64,000 nt of DNA from Monocercomonoides exilis (GCA_001643675.2 LSRY02000024.1:181001-245000); one strand, 5' to 3'; counted from the stretch's first letter, positions 1 to 12,908 are shown. Made by a program: numbers and translations. Notes: generated by a model from the letters alone, not told the origin.

Positions 1-2
1 AA

Positions 3-2318
3 GATGACAATATATGTGTGGCTGGAGAATCTTTCGATTTTCTCCTCTCAAAGTTCGAAAATATCAGCATTTCTGGTGAACAATCAACAGTGATTAATGT
101 TGAAAAATGTGCCAGTTGTGTCAGATGTGCAAATATATCGCTGACTCACAAAAGCGTGGCAAACAAGAAAGGAAGTGCTTTGACAATGAGTTCATGTCAA
201 AACATTGCTCTGGATTCCTGTTTGTTTGATGGGACAATGGATGTTGGCGACAAAAGGGATGAGCTGAATGCTGGGCAAGATGAAGTCTGCCGATGGAACG
301 GATCAATGGTGGAACTGAAAGATTCATCAGCAACAGTGAAAGACACCATCATATCGAATGCCTCAAATGGAGGGTTGTCTGTGTGTGGCGGAACCGTTGT
401 CATTGAAATGGGGTTGTTCACAAATAACAATCCAAGATTCTCAAAATACCCATCACTCAGAAGAAACATTATCTGTTCAGATTCAGGATCACTGAGCATC
501 ACAAGTTTGAAAGGAGGAGATGGATGGGAAAGAAATACTTCCCTTTGGATGCTGAATGATGTGTGCGGTTTTGGAGGAATTGTTTCTGAAAGGGGATCAT
601 CATTCTTCATTCCTGTGCTGGAGAGTGTGAAAAGCGAAGAGAATGGAACAAATACAAATCTCAAATTTGAAGGATCGCTTTTTCTGCCTTGCAATTTGTC
701 ATTCTCTGTTTCGTTCAAAGAAGGTGACGAGGAATTGATTGAAACATTTAACTTCGAAGAATCAGACTTTGAATCAGAAAATGCAGTTGTTGGAGTGATT
801 GATACAGAGCTATTAAGAAAAGCTGGCGATGGAACAGAAGTGTCAGTGAAAATTTTGTTTGGAAGAAAAGCTTCGCCATCATTCACTGATTCATTCATCC
901 TGAAGAATAAAAGTGAGACTGAACCAAAGGGAGATGAAAAACTCGTTGAAGGAGAAAGAGAAGGAAAACCATCATGGGCTCTTATAATCGCTGTTCTATT
1001 TGTTGTTCTATTCTTTATTGTTCTAATTGTTGCTATTGCTTTTATTGTTCGGTGGAGAAAGCAAAAAAGACGGACTGAAGAATTGGAAATAATTGTGGAA
1101 GATACAGTGAAGAAGGATCCAAAGGCGTTTGAGATGGTGACGATGGAGATGTCACCTGAGGCGCAGTGGCGAAGGGCTGAGAGGGAGGCTGAGAAGAAGA
1201 ATGAAGAGAGAATAAAGAAGAGGGTGTATGAGAAAAGCTTGGGACATTCAGAGTCCTCTGAACATCTTCTTTCTGAGAGTGGCTCCACTGAATACATATT
1301 AGGCAGAGATTCAGACAAGATTCCTCAATGGATGCTGGAGAAGGTTGATGAGAAGGAAATTGAAAATGAGGAGACAAAAAAGAGAACACCATCACCATCC
1401 ATCTCATCCACTTCGACGATGGACACTTCAGACACAGATACAACGTTTGTTCGGAGGGAAGATCTGTGCCCAACCACTTCATCCATGTCGAATCTGGTGG
1501 ATGCAATGGCATGCTCATCTCCTCATGAGAAGCTGATTGTGGATTTGAGAGATTCGCTGTTTATGCTGCTTCATGGAAGGAACGAGAAGAAAGAGATGGC
1601 GATTGGGAGTTTGAAGGAGAGAGAGATGACAGCTGCTCAGATCCTATTCTGGGTGGCGAATGGAGCACTTCATTCATTTGATGAAGAAAAAGAATTGCCT
1701 TCGCTGGCCAGTCTGAGTCCTCACATTGTTTTGTTTTCTGAGCACATGGTCATCTGCATTGTGATGCATTCTGATTTCCTTTCATCTGAAGACTCGGATT
1801 CATCCTCAATCTCATCATCAACAGTTGTAACATCTGCCAGTGGTAATGATGAGGACTCCCTTCCATCATCAGCATTTGAGGATGAGGATGATTACAAAAA
1901 GGAATGTCTGAGGTGGAAGGCACCAGAATTGCTGTTGAATAGGAAGATTGGAGCTTCAAAGGAATCTGTTTCATTCTCGATCGGGATGATGTTGTGGGAG
2001 TGCCTGTCCCTTCAAATTCCATTTGGTGAGTATGAGGCAGAGGTGGCAGGACAGAAGATTGTGAACGGAGAAAGACCAAAACTCGGGATAGTTGAGCAAT
2101 CGCATTTGAACTTAGTTGTGAGATCCTGTTGGAGTGACAATTTTTCTGAGAGGATGTCCCTAACTGCTCTGAAAAGGGAGTTCATCCATCGCTTTCCCGA
2201 GGGATGTGTGATGCTAACGATGTCTGATGCCATCGCTCTAGAAGAATCAGGTGAAGATGAAGCCAATGGAAGCGCAATTGAGAGCGGGGATGACGGTGGC
2301 ACACTGTTTTCAAGATAA
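3..2318 (+). CDS. Surface beta-helix protein with one TM segment and kinase-like tail (5' partial)
   Basis: Seen: the frame is open at the left edge, so the true start lies outside; it stops at TAA 2316-2318. The first ~300 residues are rich in short alternating Ser/Thr/Asn/Val segments with scattered Cys, as in right-handed beta-helix ectodomains. One hydrophobic helix lies at nt 976-1053 and is followed at once by a basic stop-transfer (RWRKQKRR). The cytoplasmic part has a charged Glu/Lys/Arg juxtamembrane region, Ser/Thr-rich spacers and a kinase C-lobe: APE-type motif WKAPELL (~nt 1911), the helix-F-like SIGMMLWE (~1978) and ERMSL (~2149). I see no glycine loop, VAIK lysine, HRD or DFG, so it is probably catalytically dead. 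Known: oxymonads carry large families of this architecture. Inferred: cell-surface adhesion or sensing. No intron is apparent in the visible part. Confidence 0.75.
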   Translation, partial: DDNICVAGESFDFLLSKFENISISGEQSTVINVEKCASCVRCANISLTHKSVANKKGSALTMSSCQNIALDSCLFDGTMDVGDKRDELNAGQDEVCRWNGSMVELKDSSATVKDTIISNASNGGLSVCGGTVVIEMGLFTNNNPRFSKYPSLRRNIICSDSGSLSITSLKGGDGWERNTSLWMLNDVCGFGGIVSERGSSFFIPVLESVKSEENGTNTNLKFEGSLFLPCNLSFSVSFKEGDEELIETFNFEESDFESENAVVGVIDTELLRKAGDGTEVSVKILFGRKASPSFTDSFILKNKSETEPKGDEKLVEGEREGKPSWALIIAVLFVVLFFIVLIVAIAFIVRWRKQKRRTEELEIIVEDTVKKDPKAFEMVTMEMSPEAQWRRAEREAEKKNEERIKKRVYEKSLGHSESSEHLLSESGSTEYILGRDSDKIPQWMLEKVDEKEIENEETKKRTPSPSISSTSTMDTSDTDTTFVRREDLCPTTSSMSNLVDAMACSSPHEKLIVDLRDSLFMLLHGRNEKKEMAIGSLKEREMTAAQILFWVANGALHSFDEEKELPSLASLSPHIVLFSEHMVICIVMHSDFLSSEDSDSSSISSSTVVTSASGNDEDSLPSSAFEDEDDYKKECLRWKAPELLLNRKIGASKESVSFSIGMMLWECLSLQIPFGEYEAEVAGQKIVNGERPKLGIVEQSHLNLVVRSCWSDNFSERMSLTALKREFIHRFPEGCVMLTMSDAIALEESGEDEANGSAIESGDDGGTLFSR

Positions 2319-5300
2319 AGATGGATTTTTTGTAGAAAAAAAAAGAAGAATCGAAGAAACCAAGCAGGAATTTTGATTAAAATGAAGGAGAAGGAGAAAA
2401 AGAGCGATTAATCAATGAATATCATTGAATAATTCTTGCTGTCGAGTGAATTAACGCTGTTTTTGAAGATGTCCTATTTATGTTGCTGTTGAAGATGTTC
2501 TTTATTGGAATGTTTCATTTTCAATGTCAATGAGTTTTCGTTAAATTCATCTTTTTTTTCTTTTTGTGGTCTTTTCATCTTTCTGTAGAAGAAAACAATT
2601 CGCACACATTTCAAATAATATCAAAGTGAAAAATCATCATCATGTTCTCTTTCATCTATATTCCTCAAAGAATCTCTTTGATAAAGAAAAACATTTTTCT
2701 TCAAAATTCTTCATTTTTTATCATCAAAGACGCTCAAGAAAAAACAAATCTCTTTCTTCTTCTTCTAATGTTATTCACCTCCTTCAACTTATCTTCAAAA
2801 AGTGCTCTGAGACCATCCTATAAAGAGTTATCTTCTTTTCTTTCTCTATCCCAGATCTATTTTTTTCTTATTTCCTCTTTTTTTCCATAATTTTCTCAAA
2901 TTCCATCTTTCAGCACAACTTTCAATTGCTTTTGTATTTCATTCTTGCCAATTGCTCACAAAATCTCAAAATCTTAATTTTCTTTCTTCTTCCTTCTTTT
3001 CACTCATTTTTGTTTGTTTCCTTCAGCTTGAGTTTTTCTCTCTTTTGTCTTTGCTCAATGTTTTCTCTCATATCCATTAGAATAGATCGGCCAAAACCGC
3101 AGCATCAGTTAACTCAACGAAGAAGAAGATCAAAGATGGAATGACATGTTGAATGAAGTTTCTATCTTTGTTGTTCCATAATTTTAGGCAAAAATGTGTA
3201 ATTGTCAATTCTTCTGTTTGTACATCAGACTTCATGGAACATTCCGTGAATGGATGATTTTTCTTTATTGAAAGGATTTCGGTAACTGTATTTCTGATGA
3301 GAATAATATTCCATCAAACCCGTTTGAGATTTGTTGAAAAAATAACAGAGCATTTTTCCTTTTGAATTTTAGAATGATTGCAAATCTGAAGAAGAAGAAT
3401 TCTTATTCCTCATGTTCGCAAAACACTCAAATTCTAATGCCTATTTTCTTCAATTATCGAAATGTGTTTGATGTTGTCAATTCATCTGAACCAGAAAGCT
3501 TCCCATTTCTTCTTTTTTGATTTTCTAAAAATTAAAAACATTCATGAATGTTTCGAATTTCAATTAAAAAATTAAAGCAAAACCTTTCAAATATTAAAAC
3601 CATTTCCATTTCTTCTTTTTCACCAATTAAATGTTGGAACCACTGAATGACCTCTGTTCATCGAAATAACCTCCCAATTCTTCAAAAAATGCATGAAAAG
3701 GACAAACAAAAATATTCTTTCCCTTTGATAGAAATTTTTTTATTTATTCTTCGTCTTCCACTTCGCTGTCTCATATGAAACATTCGTTCTGAATTTTTCA
3801 TCAGATTCTGTTGAATGAGATACTTTCACTGACATTGACTGATGCTATTGACTCAGGAAAGCTGTTCAGGCTTTGAATAAACAGGAGAAAAATAACTCAA
3901 AATGAAAATGAAACATAAAGAAAGTGAAGAAAAAACCAAACTCAAAATATTTGTTTCCATTTAAATTGTTTTTTCCAAGTGGAGGCAGAATAAAGAACAA
4001 TATCATTGGAAAGTTTCCAGTGAATGAAGGCACCTTTTTGTTGTTCTCATGCAATAATTTTTGATTTAATGCTCATTTTGAATAATGTCATCTTGAAATT
4101 CCTCCAGCCATTTTCAAATGCTTCAAACATGAGAATGAGCGAATAATTAAAGTCATTCTTATTTAGGAAGCATGAAACATCATCCTTTTCAATTTTGATT
4201 TTTCTTCTTCAAAAGCGCCTTCGTTGTTTCAGTTGATTCTTTTCTTGAAAAAATTATATACAATTTAACGAAATTGATGACATTTCACCTCAAAAAAATA
4301 AAGGGTTGTTTCTCTCATCATTTTGTCAATTATCAAATTTTATTTTGAAATTGGAATTAATTGAGACAAAGGATAGAGATCATTTTTTTTTTTTTTGAAT
4401 TCGAATATGATGCTTTGAAAGAATTAGTTGAAAGAGAAAAAATCATTTGTATAAATCAAATCGAGAACAAATATGAGCAAAGAAAGAAAAAAGGAAAAAG
4501 GAAGTTTTGAGGAGCAAAATCAGTCAATTGTGTTGAACAGTTGATTGAGGAGGGGGAGAGGTACAAATTTATGCTTTAGAGAATATAATATCCATGAAGA
4601 AATTAAAAAGAAAGAAGAAGATGAAAAAACCAAGAGATATGTTTCATCGTTTCAATCAAGTTGCATAAGATCCTTTTTGGAAAAGGAGAGAATTCATTTG
4701 CAGGAGGAACAAGAGAAAATATGGGAAAATGAAAATGGCTTCACTTCATCACAAATAAATGGAGATTGCAATTCAGTGATGATTTTGTGGTTTGAGTGAT
4801 TTTTCAAAAAAGAAGTCATCAAACTTGTTTGTGTGAAAGGAACTGGTTTCCAAAACAATGAAAAAGAATTGTGAACAATTTCTTAGTAATTATTCCTGTC
4901 TTTGCAGAAGCTTGTTCGTGGCTTTGTTTGGTTGAATAGATTTTTCGAAAAGAAAAATTAGAATATCAATCAGAACATCAGTTCTATTTTTTTAACCTTT
5001 TTCTTTCATCTTTTAAAAGTCATTAAAATAAAAAATTCTTTTTCTTTTGATTCATCAATTGTTTTTTTTTTTTTTTTTTTCTTAGTTATTATCTGACAAA
5101 CGAAGAGTGATGAATATTCTTCAATCAAATATTTCTCCTCTTCGTTTTGTTAGAAGAACTGCGGTCTGATTTATAATTTCCTCTTTCTTTTGTGTCTCAT
5201 CCTTTTCTATTTCCATTTCTCTTCCTTTGCAACTCATCATTCTAACTGTTCATGTTCCATCATCTTGATTGCAACAATAAAGAAAAATGGAAATTCATTC

Positions 5301-5915
5301 CTTCCACAAAAAATGAAAATCGTTTGTCATTATCGATCTGAAAACTAACTGGATTTTGTCTTATTTTGTTGAATGAGTCATTTGTTTATTATTGTTGTTC
5401 CTCTCTTATTTTCATTTTTGAATTGAAAATTCCAATCTTTCTTAATTTTGTCCATTGTTCAATAATTGTTTGGAAGAACATTTTGATTCAAAAATATGTG
5501 TTTCAGAAATAAATGTGTCTCTTTCTGATATTATTTGCAATAATTTTTTTTTTATTTCTATCATTTTCCTTTTATGATTCAAAAAATTTCGTTCTCAAAA
5601 GTCAATAGAAAAGCACTTGTATTATTTTCCTTTCGGTGTTGATATTCTTGTTTTCACAGAATGATCAAGACGGAAACAATCCAGATCAAGTATTTCATAA
5701 TCGCTTTTATTGACTGATCAATAGATTTTGTTCCTGCAAACTGAAAGCTCAAATGAATCAATTGAATCATGAAACTGAGGCTTGTCAAAGCGATTTTCTT
5801 TTGTATGTTGCATTATGTTTTTCTTTGCAAATTTTTTTAGTATTTGTCATTAATCATCCCCGATGATTCCACAAAACAAAAAGCAGGATCTGTCGATGTT
5901 CAAAACACCATATCA
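2319..5915. other. Intergenic, AT-rich; no supported gene
   Basis: Long T-rich and A-rich stretches with frequent stops in all frames. The longest frames (for example 2566-2823 and 4545-4799) show no domain, no homology to anything else in the window and no splice-linked continuation. I do not call them genes. Confidence 0.6.
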
Positions 5916-7390
5916 ATGATTCAGAAGAATCCTCTTGTGAAAATAGATTTTGGTTTGTTCATATCGTTTTGACTTCGTGGAAATTCTCTGTGCTTTATTA
6001 TTTTATTGAATTTGATTCAAAGAGATATTTTCGGAGTTGGAACAGTGCAATGGAGATGAACAGAAACTGAAAATACTCAAAATGAAAGGAATAATGGAGA
6101 AAATGAACAAAGAAGAACTGAAATCCATTATGACAACAGAACTGTTCGACAGATTGGACAAACTGATTGAAGAAAAGAAAATGACGCTGGCAAATACAAT
6201 TTTTTTGTTGAAGTGCATGGGATATTGTAATGCATTGAAGTGTTCATTCAACTTGTGTTATGAAAGGTCTTTGTTGCACAAAAGATTTGAAAAGATGATT
6301 ATTGATGAAGCTAAAAAGAAAAAAGGAAAGAAAGAAAAACTCTTAATTGACCTTGATGAATGCTATTCAACGCTTTGCAATGGCTTTTCTTTTGAATTCC
6401 TTTCAATATGTGTTCCTTGTATTCTGAAAGTTGTACTGAATAAAGTTGAAAGAAAAGAGTCTCGGGATGAAGTTGAAATGGCTTTTCTTTCATTGAGCAA
6501 CATTGAATATGAAGTGTGGGCTCTTCTATTTCTTTTTTGATATTATCTCTTTTTTTTTCTTTTCTTTTAGATTAAGAAAATTGGAAAAAATCAGTATTTG
6601 AAGGAGATGATAGAAATCATCAATTGTTATCAACAGAATCACAATTTGACACGACTTGCATATCAATCTGCTTGGAAGTTTTTGATTTTCCGACTTTGGA
6701 GTGAAAGAAGCTTGGAAGATGTTATTGCGGATGATCTGCATTTTGCAAGAGAAGCAACAAGAGAGTTGGAGGAGCTGGCTGAAAGAGTTGATTGGAGCAA
6801 AAGGGAAGAGAGAGAAAGAGAATGGAAAAACATTTTGTGTATCAATAGGTAGCTAATAACTATGCAAATATTCTGTACGGATAGCGATTATTCAGGAACA
6901 GATATTGAAAGAATTGTCGCTGGTATTATTAATTTATGCAGAGTTACGAAGAATGCCGAGAAAGAAATTGCAAGAAAATGCATAAAGTTTATTGAAAGCA
7001 TGATATGTGACAATAAAATTGGAGTAACATATAATATTTTCGATTTTGGTGAGATAGTTTTGGAGGAATTGAGTCAACCAACATTGTATTATTCAACAAC
7101 ATACAGTTGCAAATATTATTTCATATCTCTTTTTGAAATGCTGAACAGGAAAAAGGAGTCAAAAAAATGTTGTTTTGAAATTGTTATCTTCAGCACTGAG
7201 TTGGCTGAAAGGAGGGTCAAAAACGGAAAATGAAGAAGAGGAAGAGGAAAAGAAAAAGATGGTGCTGAAGAAGAAAATGGCGGAAAAGATTGAAGAGGAA
7301 GGCATCGAAGATATTTGTTTCAGCTTTTATGGAATGTTACTCCGAGTGGAAGATTGGATGATTGCAACAAATTGGAACGGTTCGAAGTGA
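5916..7390 (+). pseudogene. Six-copy helical family, copy A (nonsense and frameshift)
   Basis: Seen: exon 1 5916-5952 starts ATG and ends in phase 1 before gtttgt; exon 2 6023-6513 is 491 nt, the same length as exon 2 of copy B; the 57-nt intron 6514-6570 starts gtgtgg and ends ttttag; exon 3 begins at 6571. At 6850-6852 an in-frame TAG sits exactly where copies B, C and D have Trp (RRW or NGW), consistent with TGG to TAG. The frame shifts again near 7160-7200 and resumes as KKKMAEKIEEEGIEDI, matching the C-terminal motif KMEEEGYED of copies C and D. Inferred: a recently inactivated member of the family; function unknown. An unusual splice around the stop is possible but not visible. Confidence 0.7.
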
Positions 7391-8497
7391 ATTATGTGTG
7401 ATTTGAAATGATACGGATATCCACTTTTGTTCAATTCATTTTATTTCCCCAAAAATATCACTTCCTTTTTTTTAATTCAAAAAAGAGTTTTTCGTTCATT
7501 TTCTCCTCGTATTGAAGGGATCATATCATTCAAAAGCAAACTTATTTCAATACGATCTTTTTTGTGTCTTTTAACACCCTCTTGGGAAGTGTTCTTTTTA
7601 AATAATGTTCCAGATATAACAATTTGAGAATTATTCTGAAGAAGTTTTATTTCCTTTTTGTTGTTTTGAAAAAATGAAAGGATTGGATGCTCGAATTCAG
7701 TGCCATTTGTATCACATTTCACAGTTAAATAAAAAAATGATTTCATAAACGGAAGCAAGAAGAACTTTGTGATTGTGAACATAGAACCATTATCGAAAAG
7801 ACTAATGAAGGGAGAATGGAAGAACAAATAAAGATGCTGTTTTTTTATTGAATAATCGGAAAAATAGATATACAAAAATTCCTTGGATAAGCACAACCTC
7901 TTGAATTAAGAGATAATTATTTCTTTGACAAATAAACATCAAAGAAGTTTTCAGAAAATATTCAGACTTTTTCAATTTTCTTTGAAATTTTGCGTTCAGT
8001 TTTCATTCTTCAATGCATGATGGAGTTTCCTTGAAATAAAATAGCTCTTAAATGATATATAATAAGAATCACGAAGATTTTAACAAAAATTTTTATTTTT
8101 AGTTGATTTTGAAATTCTTTTTTGAAATGTTTTAGATTTATGATTTTTTGATTTTGAATGAGAGTTTTACAGCTATGATTAATTCTTCGTCTATAGAAAC
8201 CAAATAGATAAGCAAAACAAATATTTCTCTAATATTTCAATCTCACAATTGAACAAATTGAAAATAATAATAATTATTTTCCAATGTGCCTTTGAAAAGG
8301 AAGTTTTTATACGAATGAATTCAAACACATCACTATGGAATAAAGAAATAAATTTCTATATCAATTTGGAAACAAAAATTCAAATACAAATTCATAATTT
8401 TCAATAATATAAAATTGACTTCTTTCAAAATTGTTGATCAACTGGTATTAGAAGAATATTTGTTGTTCAGTATTATTCTTTGGCATCCAAAAGCATA
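7391..8497. other. Intergenic, AT-rich
   Basis: A reverse-strand frame at 7477-7896 has mixed composition and could be a remnant of a surface protein, but no motif, splice site or paralog in this window supports it. The rest is stop-dense. Confidence 0.45.
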
Positions 8498-8766
8498 TGG
8501 GGGAAAATACTGGCTTTTAAGCTTTTTCTGGACAAATCACGAAAGCTTTGCTTCACTCATTTCTTTATAAATCTTTCTCAGATTTCAAAATCAATTGGAT
8601 TATCATATCTGTCAACAGGAGTAAATAATATCATTTCATGATATTCTGCAACATGATATGGATCACAATAAATGAACCCGGATAAATCATATTAAAAATA
8701 ATAAAAAGTTCAAACGCTGTGCAAAAAATTCAATTGAAAAAGCTTGAAGTCACATATTTTCCCCCA
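8498..8766 (+). repeat. MITE family 1, copy 1 (269 bp)
   Basis: Left end TGGGGGAAAATA and right end TATTTTCCCCCA are perfect inverted repeats. The flanks are TA on both sides, consistent with a TA target duplication as in Tc1/mariner-type MITEs. There is no coding capacity. Related copies lie at 38052-38318 and, in reverse orientation, 49374-49644; they share the internal stretch around AAGCTTTTT followed by a cttcg/cttca-type segment. Confidence 0.75.
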
Positions 8767-10872
8767 TATCATCACAAGAAATTCATCTGTCTCCACTTTA
8801 GTTATATTTTTAATATCCATTCTAAATTATAGTGATATTTTTCAATGAACAAACATTTTTCAAACCTTTTCACTTTTTTTTTGAAGAATAAATTCACTGT
8901 GTTAAATGCATTTGAACATGTTTTTGAAAATTGCATACACAAACTTCAAAAATTGTTTTTTTATTTGCGCCTTGATCAATATCATCTGGTTTTCGATTAT
9001 CTAGAAATGCTTTGAAAATGTCACATTAAAAAATGAAAAATATTTCTTCCTAACAAAATGAGTTTTATCAAAAGAATTATCAAAAATGGAAAAAATAAAG
9101 GCCAAGAACCAGTTATTGCGAAATTAATTTAAATTTGAAATTGTATAAAGTGACCGTGAAAAATTACAAATTTTTTGTTATCACAAAAAGTTGCGTAATA
9201 TATGATGTGATAATTGTTTGTTCGAACCTCAACATGTATTTAAAATTTGTTCGCAAATATCAGTCAGTTGATATTGATGAAACGATTCTCACATAAAAAT
9301 TAGTTCATTTAGGAAACGAAATATAACAATTATTAATCTTTCTTACAAATGAAACGTGAAAAGAAGTCAAGAAAAAAATTTGATGTTCACATTATTGTTT
9401 TAATCATGTTGATAAAAACATTTATCTCATTTATTTGCATGGTTAAAATGAATAATTAATTTATCGATTCTATTTAATACATGAGCATTCATTCCTGGGG
9501 AATATGGATTATTAAAGTCAGAATGTTTTTCACATGTGATTTAACAAAAACAAACATTTTGTTAACATGAGAAAAGCAAATCTTTTGAACTTAAAACTTT
9601 TCATAAACAGTTGTCCAATAATTGACGAAACATAATGCTTCAATAATTGATTCTTATCATATTTCATTTCCTCCAAAAATATATACGAAATGTTAATTCG
9701 AATGAATTCACACACCATATATATCCACGGAAGCTTTGTATTGCAATTTCTTCAATTGAATCATCAAGCGCAAAAATTTCATTATTAGGAAAAAAAGGGA
9801 TGACGAAAAAAGTTGTTCTGAAACACAATGAAGAAGAAAGTTCACATTTTGCTTTTATCAAAAGCACAAAGATAATATTTTTTGGCCTAACTTCCAACCA
9901 TGGCATCTGATTCATCATTCCCTATATTAATTTTTAAAATTACAAAATTTTTGATTTTTTGTGCAAATAATGAAATAAGAATGTTAGATTGAATGAAATT
10001 AAATTGCATGAATTACTGGATATAAAATATCTCAGTGTCTGAAGCACATCCACAATCTTCATAAATATAATTTAAGACTTGTAAATTTAACTTTTGTCCA
10101 ATTTAAAATATGAAAATAAAAATGACATTTCAAAACTTTATTGAAAACACAATGATAGTTGTTCCTCGCGCTTTAATAAAGGCATAAATTTGTGTCTTTA
10201 ATGTAAATTTTCATTGATGAGTTTTAGAAACAATGATGTTTTCTTATTACCTTTGTTAGCTGCATTCTCCACGATTATAAATTTTCATAAGAACATGTGA
10301 TGAATTTGTTCCTTCTTAATCTATTACAGTTTCAACAGAAACAAAGAGATATAAGAAAAATAAAAACTCAAATTGGATTATTTAACAATAAATTCTGGGG
10401 TTGATCAGAAAGATGCCATGATCGAAGGTCATGCCTATATTTTTTAATTTCAAACAAAATTTGAAAGTGACACATAATCAATAAAGTGTTTTTATTAAGA
10501 TAAAGATAATCACATTTGTCAACACTATTGAAAAATGTTAAGAAAAGTCAAAAACATAAATAAAAAACCATTTTCACTTTTTCGACATAAAAATAAAGCC
10601 CATTGTTCGTAAAATATTATAAAATGCGTCTTTTAATTTCATTCTATTTTGTTTCTTTTTTTTTATAATTGCAGAAATATTATGAAGATAGTTTTTTTTT
10701 TAGAAAAGGACCAGATTTGTCACTTTTGATATCATATTTATAATCGAAAAGAACACAATGAAAACAAAATAATGCTTTTTATAATTGATTTTTAAAAACA
10801 ACATGTTTTATTTATTGAAGATAAAAATTTTGTAATAAAACCTTAATGTATAATTCTCAAACATTCAAAAAT

Positions 10873-10873
<1 letters not shown>
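8767..10873. other. Intergenic, AT-rich, no gene seen
   Basis: Very AT-rich with stops in every frame; the small frames near 9647-9918 overlap on opposite strands and neither has any supporting feature. Confidence 0.55.
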
Positions 10874-10957
<84 letters not shown>

Positions 10958-10989
10958 GTTTGTTTGTTTGTTTGTTTTGTTTTGTTTTG
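10874..10989 (+). repeat. Interrupted poly(T) tract with GTTT repeats
   Basis: 54 T, then AC, then 28 T, followed by (GTTT)n/(GTTTT)n. The same T(n)-AC-T(n) pattern recurs at 23695-23743 next to a conserved hairpin sequence. It may be the oligo(A) tail, reverse strand, of a retroposed unit whose head is lost. Confidence 0.6.
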
Positions 10990-10998
10990 AGATTCTTT

Positions 10999-12908
10999 AT
11001 GTTCACCAGATGTTTATTACTAATTTTTATACGATATTTCCTGTTGTTGTGGACAACTGCTATACTTTGTTGTACCGATTTTAAGACTGAATCGAGCCAT
11101 TTGAATAAAGATACAATTTTACGTGTTGAAGTTGTAAAACAGGACTTTCCGTCATATTTTGCAAGAACAAGAAAATATATATTGCATGTTCCACAGCAAA
11201 TGAGAAGCGTTGCAAACACATGCAGGAGACTTTTCAGAGTTACCGAAAGACAAGTTTTGAACGAAATGAGCTGTTTTCTTTCGAAAATGAGAAATTTAAA
11301 CTCGACAATATTTATTGAAAGGGAATGTGTATTATCCAGCTGCGATGATACAACGGTTTTACAAGATGGCTTTTCGAATGTTTCTATTGTTAGTTGCATT
11401 ATTTTTTCGAGAAAACATCGGTTTGGCAGTCCATTTGCTAAAACAGGAAGCCCTTTACAGCTCAAAAACATCTCACTTTTATCACAGATAGATTCTATGG
11501 AAATGAATTCGTTTGTGTCTCTTGAAAGCTATTTTGCTTCAACAAGTCAACAATTTCCTTTGATTGTTTCATCTTCATCATTTTCGTCTGTTTTAATATT
11601 ATCAACGTTTTTTTGCCTCATCTGTGATTGGATCAACATTGGAGATTCATGATTCTTCTTTTTTCAATATCAGTGCAAAGCCAAATGCGATCATTCAAGT
11701 ACAAGGATCTAACTCTTTCACTTCAACAATTTCAAATTGTGCTTTCAATCATGTGTGCGGTGTATATGATGGAGCGCTAATTCCTTCGATCTCTTTTGGC
11801 GTTCGCTCACTTGCTAATTTTAACTCAACACACGTCTCATGCACGGGGTGGGCAAACAAGCGTTATTCAAATGAAACACTCGAAAGAGTTGTCCTGGTTC
11901 CTTTTGTTGATAAGGAATTTGCGTTTGACTCATGCACTTGGAATGGAATTAAAGGCGATGAATTTGGCCAATGCATCTTTGCAAGAACACAAGATCAGAC
12001 TGTTTTAACTGTTGATGTTATTAATTGTAAATTTCAAAACTGCACAAGCTATGTTGGATCGGGATAATCTATCTTTGTGACCGGAAATGCGGCCGTAACC
12101 ATAGAAAACTCTTCTTTCCAAGATATAAACTGTGAAAATGAAAATAAAAATGCTGAGACAACTGCTGGAGCTATTCATGCGGTCAGCATTCGTTCCCCAG
12201 CGATCAGGCAGAGCTTGTTTTCAGGTTGCAGTTCGAATGCTGATGCATGTATCGTATTCGAGCGCAAATTATCACAGATGCCTGAAAGAAAAGCTGTCTT
12301 AAATGGAAATAGCACAATTCTGCAACAAAGTTATCACTCACAAATTCGTGAAAGAAACAATTTTCCATTTGAAGGCAACTGCTTAAAAATGCGAACAAAG
12401 TTGTATTCCCATCCAGACGAATTCTTGGAAGAAGTCGAGCCAGTGTGTTTGCAATGTACCTTTTTGAGATGCGATTCGCAAAGAAGAGGAGGTGGATTTT
12501 ATCTGAAAGATGTTGAAGATCAGGCTCTTGTTTCTGAGTGTGATTTTTCCGGCTGCAAGGCTGATTATGGATGAGCGATTTACGTTGCTGTTGCAGATTC
12601 GGTATTATTGAAAACAGACGAACGATCAATTTGAAACATTGTCTTGCTTGCGAGTGCTTTGATAGACATCAACCTGCAGACGATATTCTGCCTTATCAAC
12701 GAATCAGTCGATGGAACTAAAATTGGGTGTTTCGACAATGCTAATTATAGAGAAGGCATCAGCATTAAGGAATTCCTTTCTGTTTATATCAGCCCAACAA
12801 TATTTATTTCTTCAACATTTGGCACAGATTTCTCGCGCTGTGTGGCAAAGGAGTTGCCTTGCCGTTCTTTGACCTACGGATGGAGTCATCTTGAGGAGCA
12901 AATATTTA
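10999..12908 (+). pseudogene. Decayed beta-helix surface protein
   Basis: Seen: the reading starts at ATG 10999 with a hydrophobic leader (MFTRCLLLIFIRYFLLLW) that looks like a signal peptide, followed by Ser/Asn/Phe-rich short repeats. It shifts frame by +1 near 11.61-11.65 kb, then stays in one frame through stops at 12065-12067 (TAA), 12572-12574 (TGA) and 12632-12634 (TGA). Residues such as TIENSSFQDI and CDFSGCKADYG recur with the beta-strand-turn spacing of such ectodomains. A Cys motif CVAKELPCRSLTYG near 12.84 kb resembles the CGKTQQSPCATVEYA motif of the fragment at 24.3 kb. Inferred: relative of the gene at 3-2318, inactivated. Confidence 0.65.

Noticed and set aside
4545-4799. Forward frame of 84 codons as a small gene
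   Set aside because: Lys/Glu-rich but isolated, no homolog in the window, no splice-linked exon and no clear start context.
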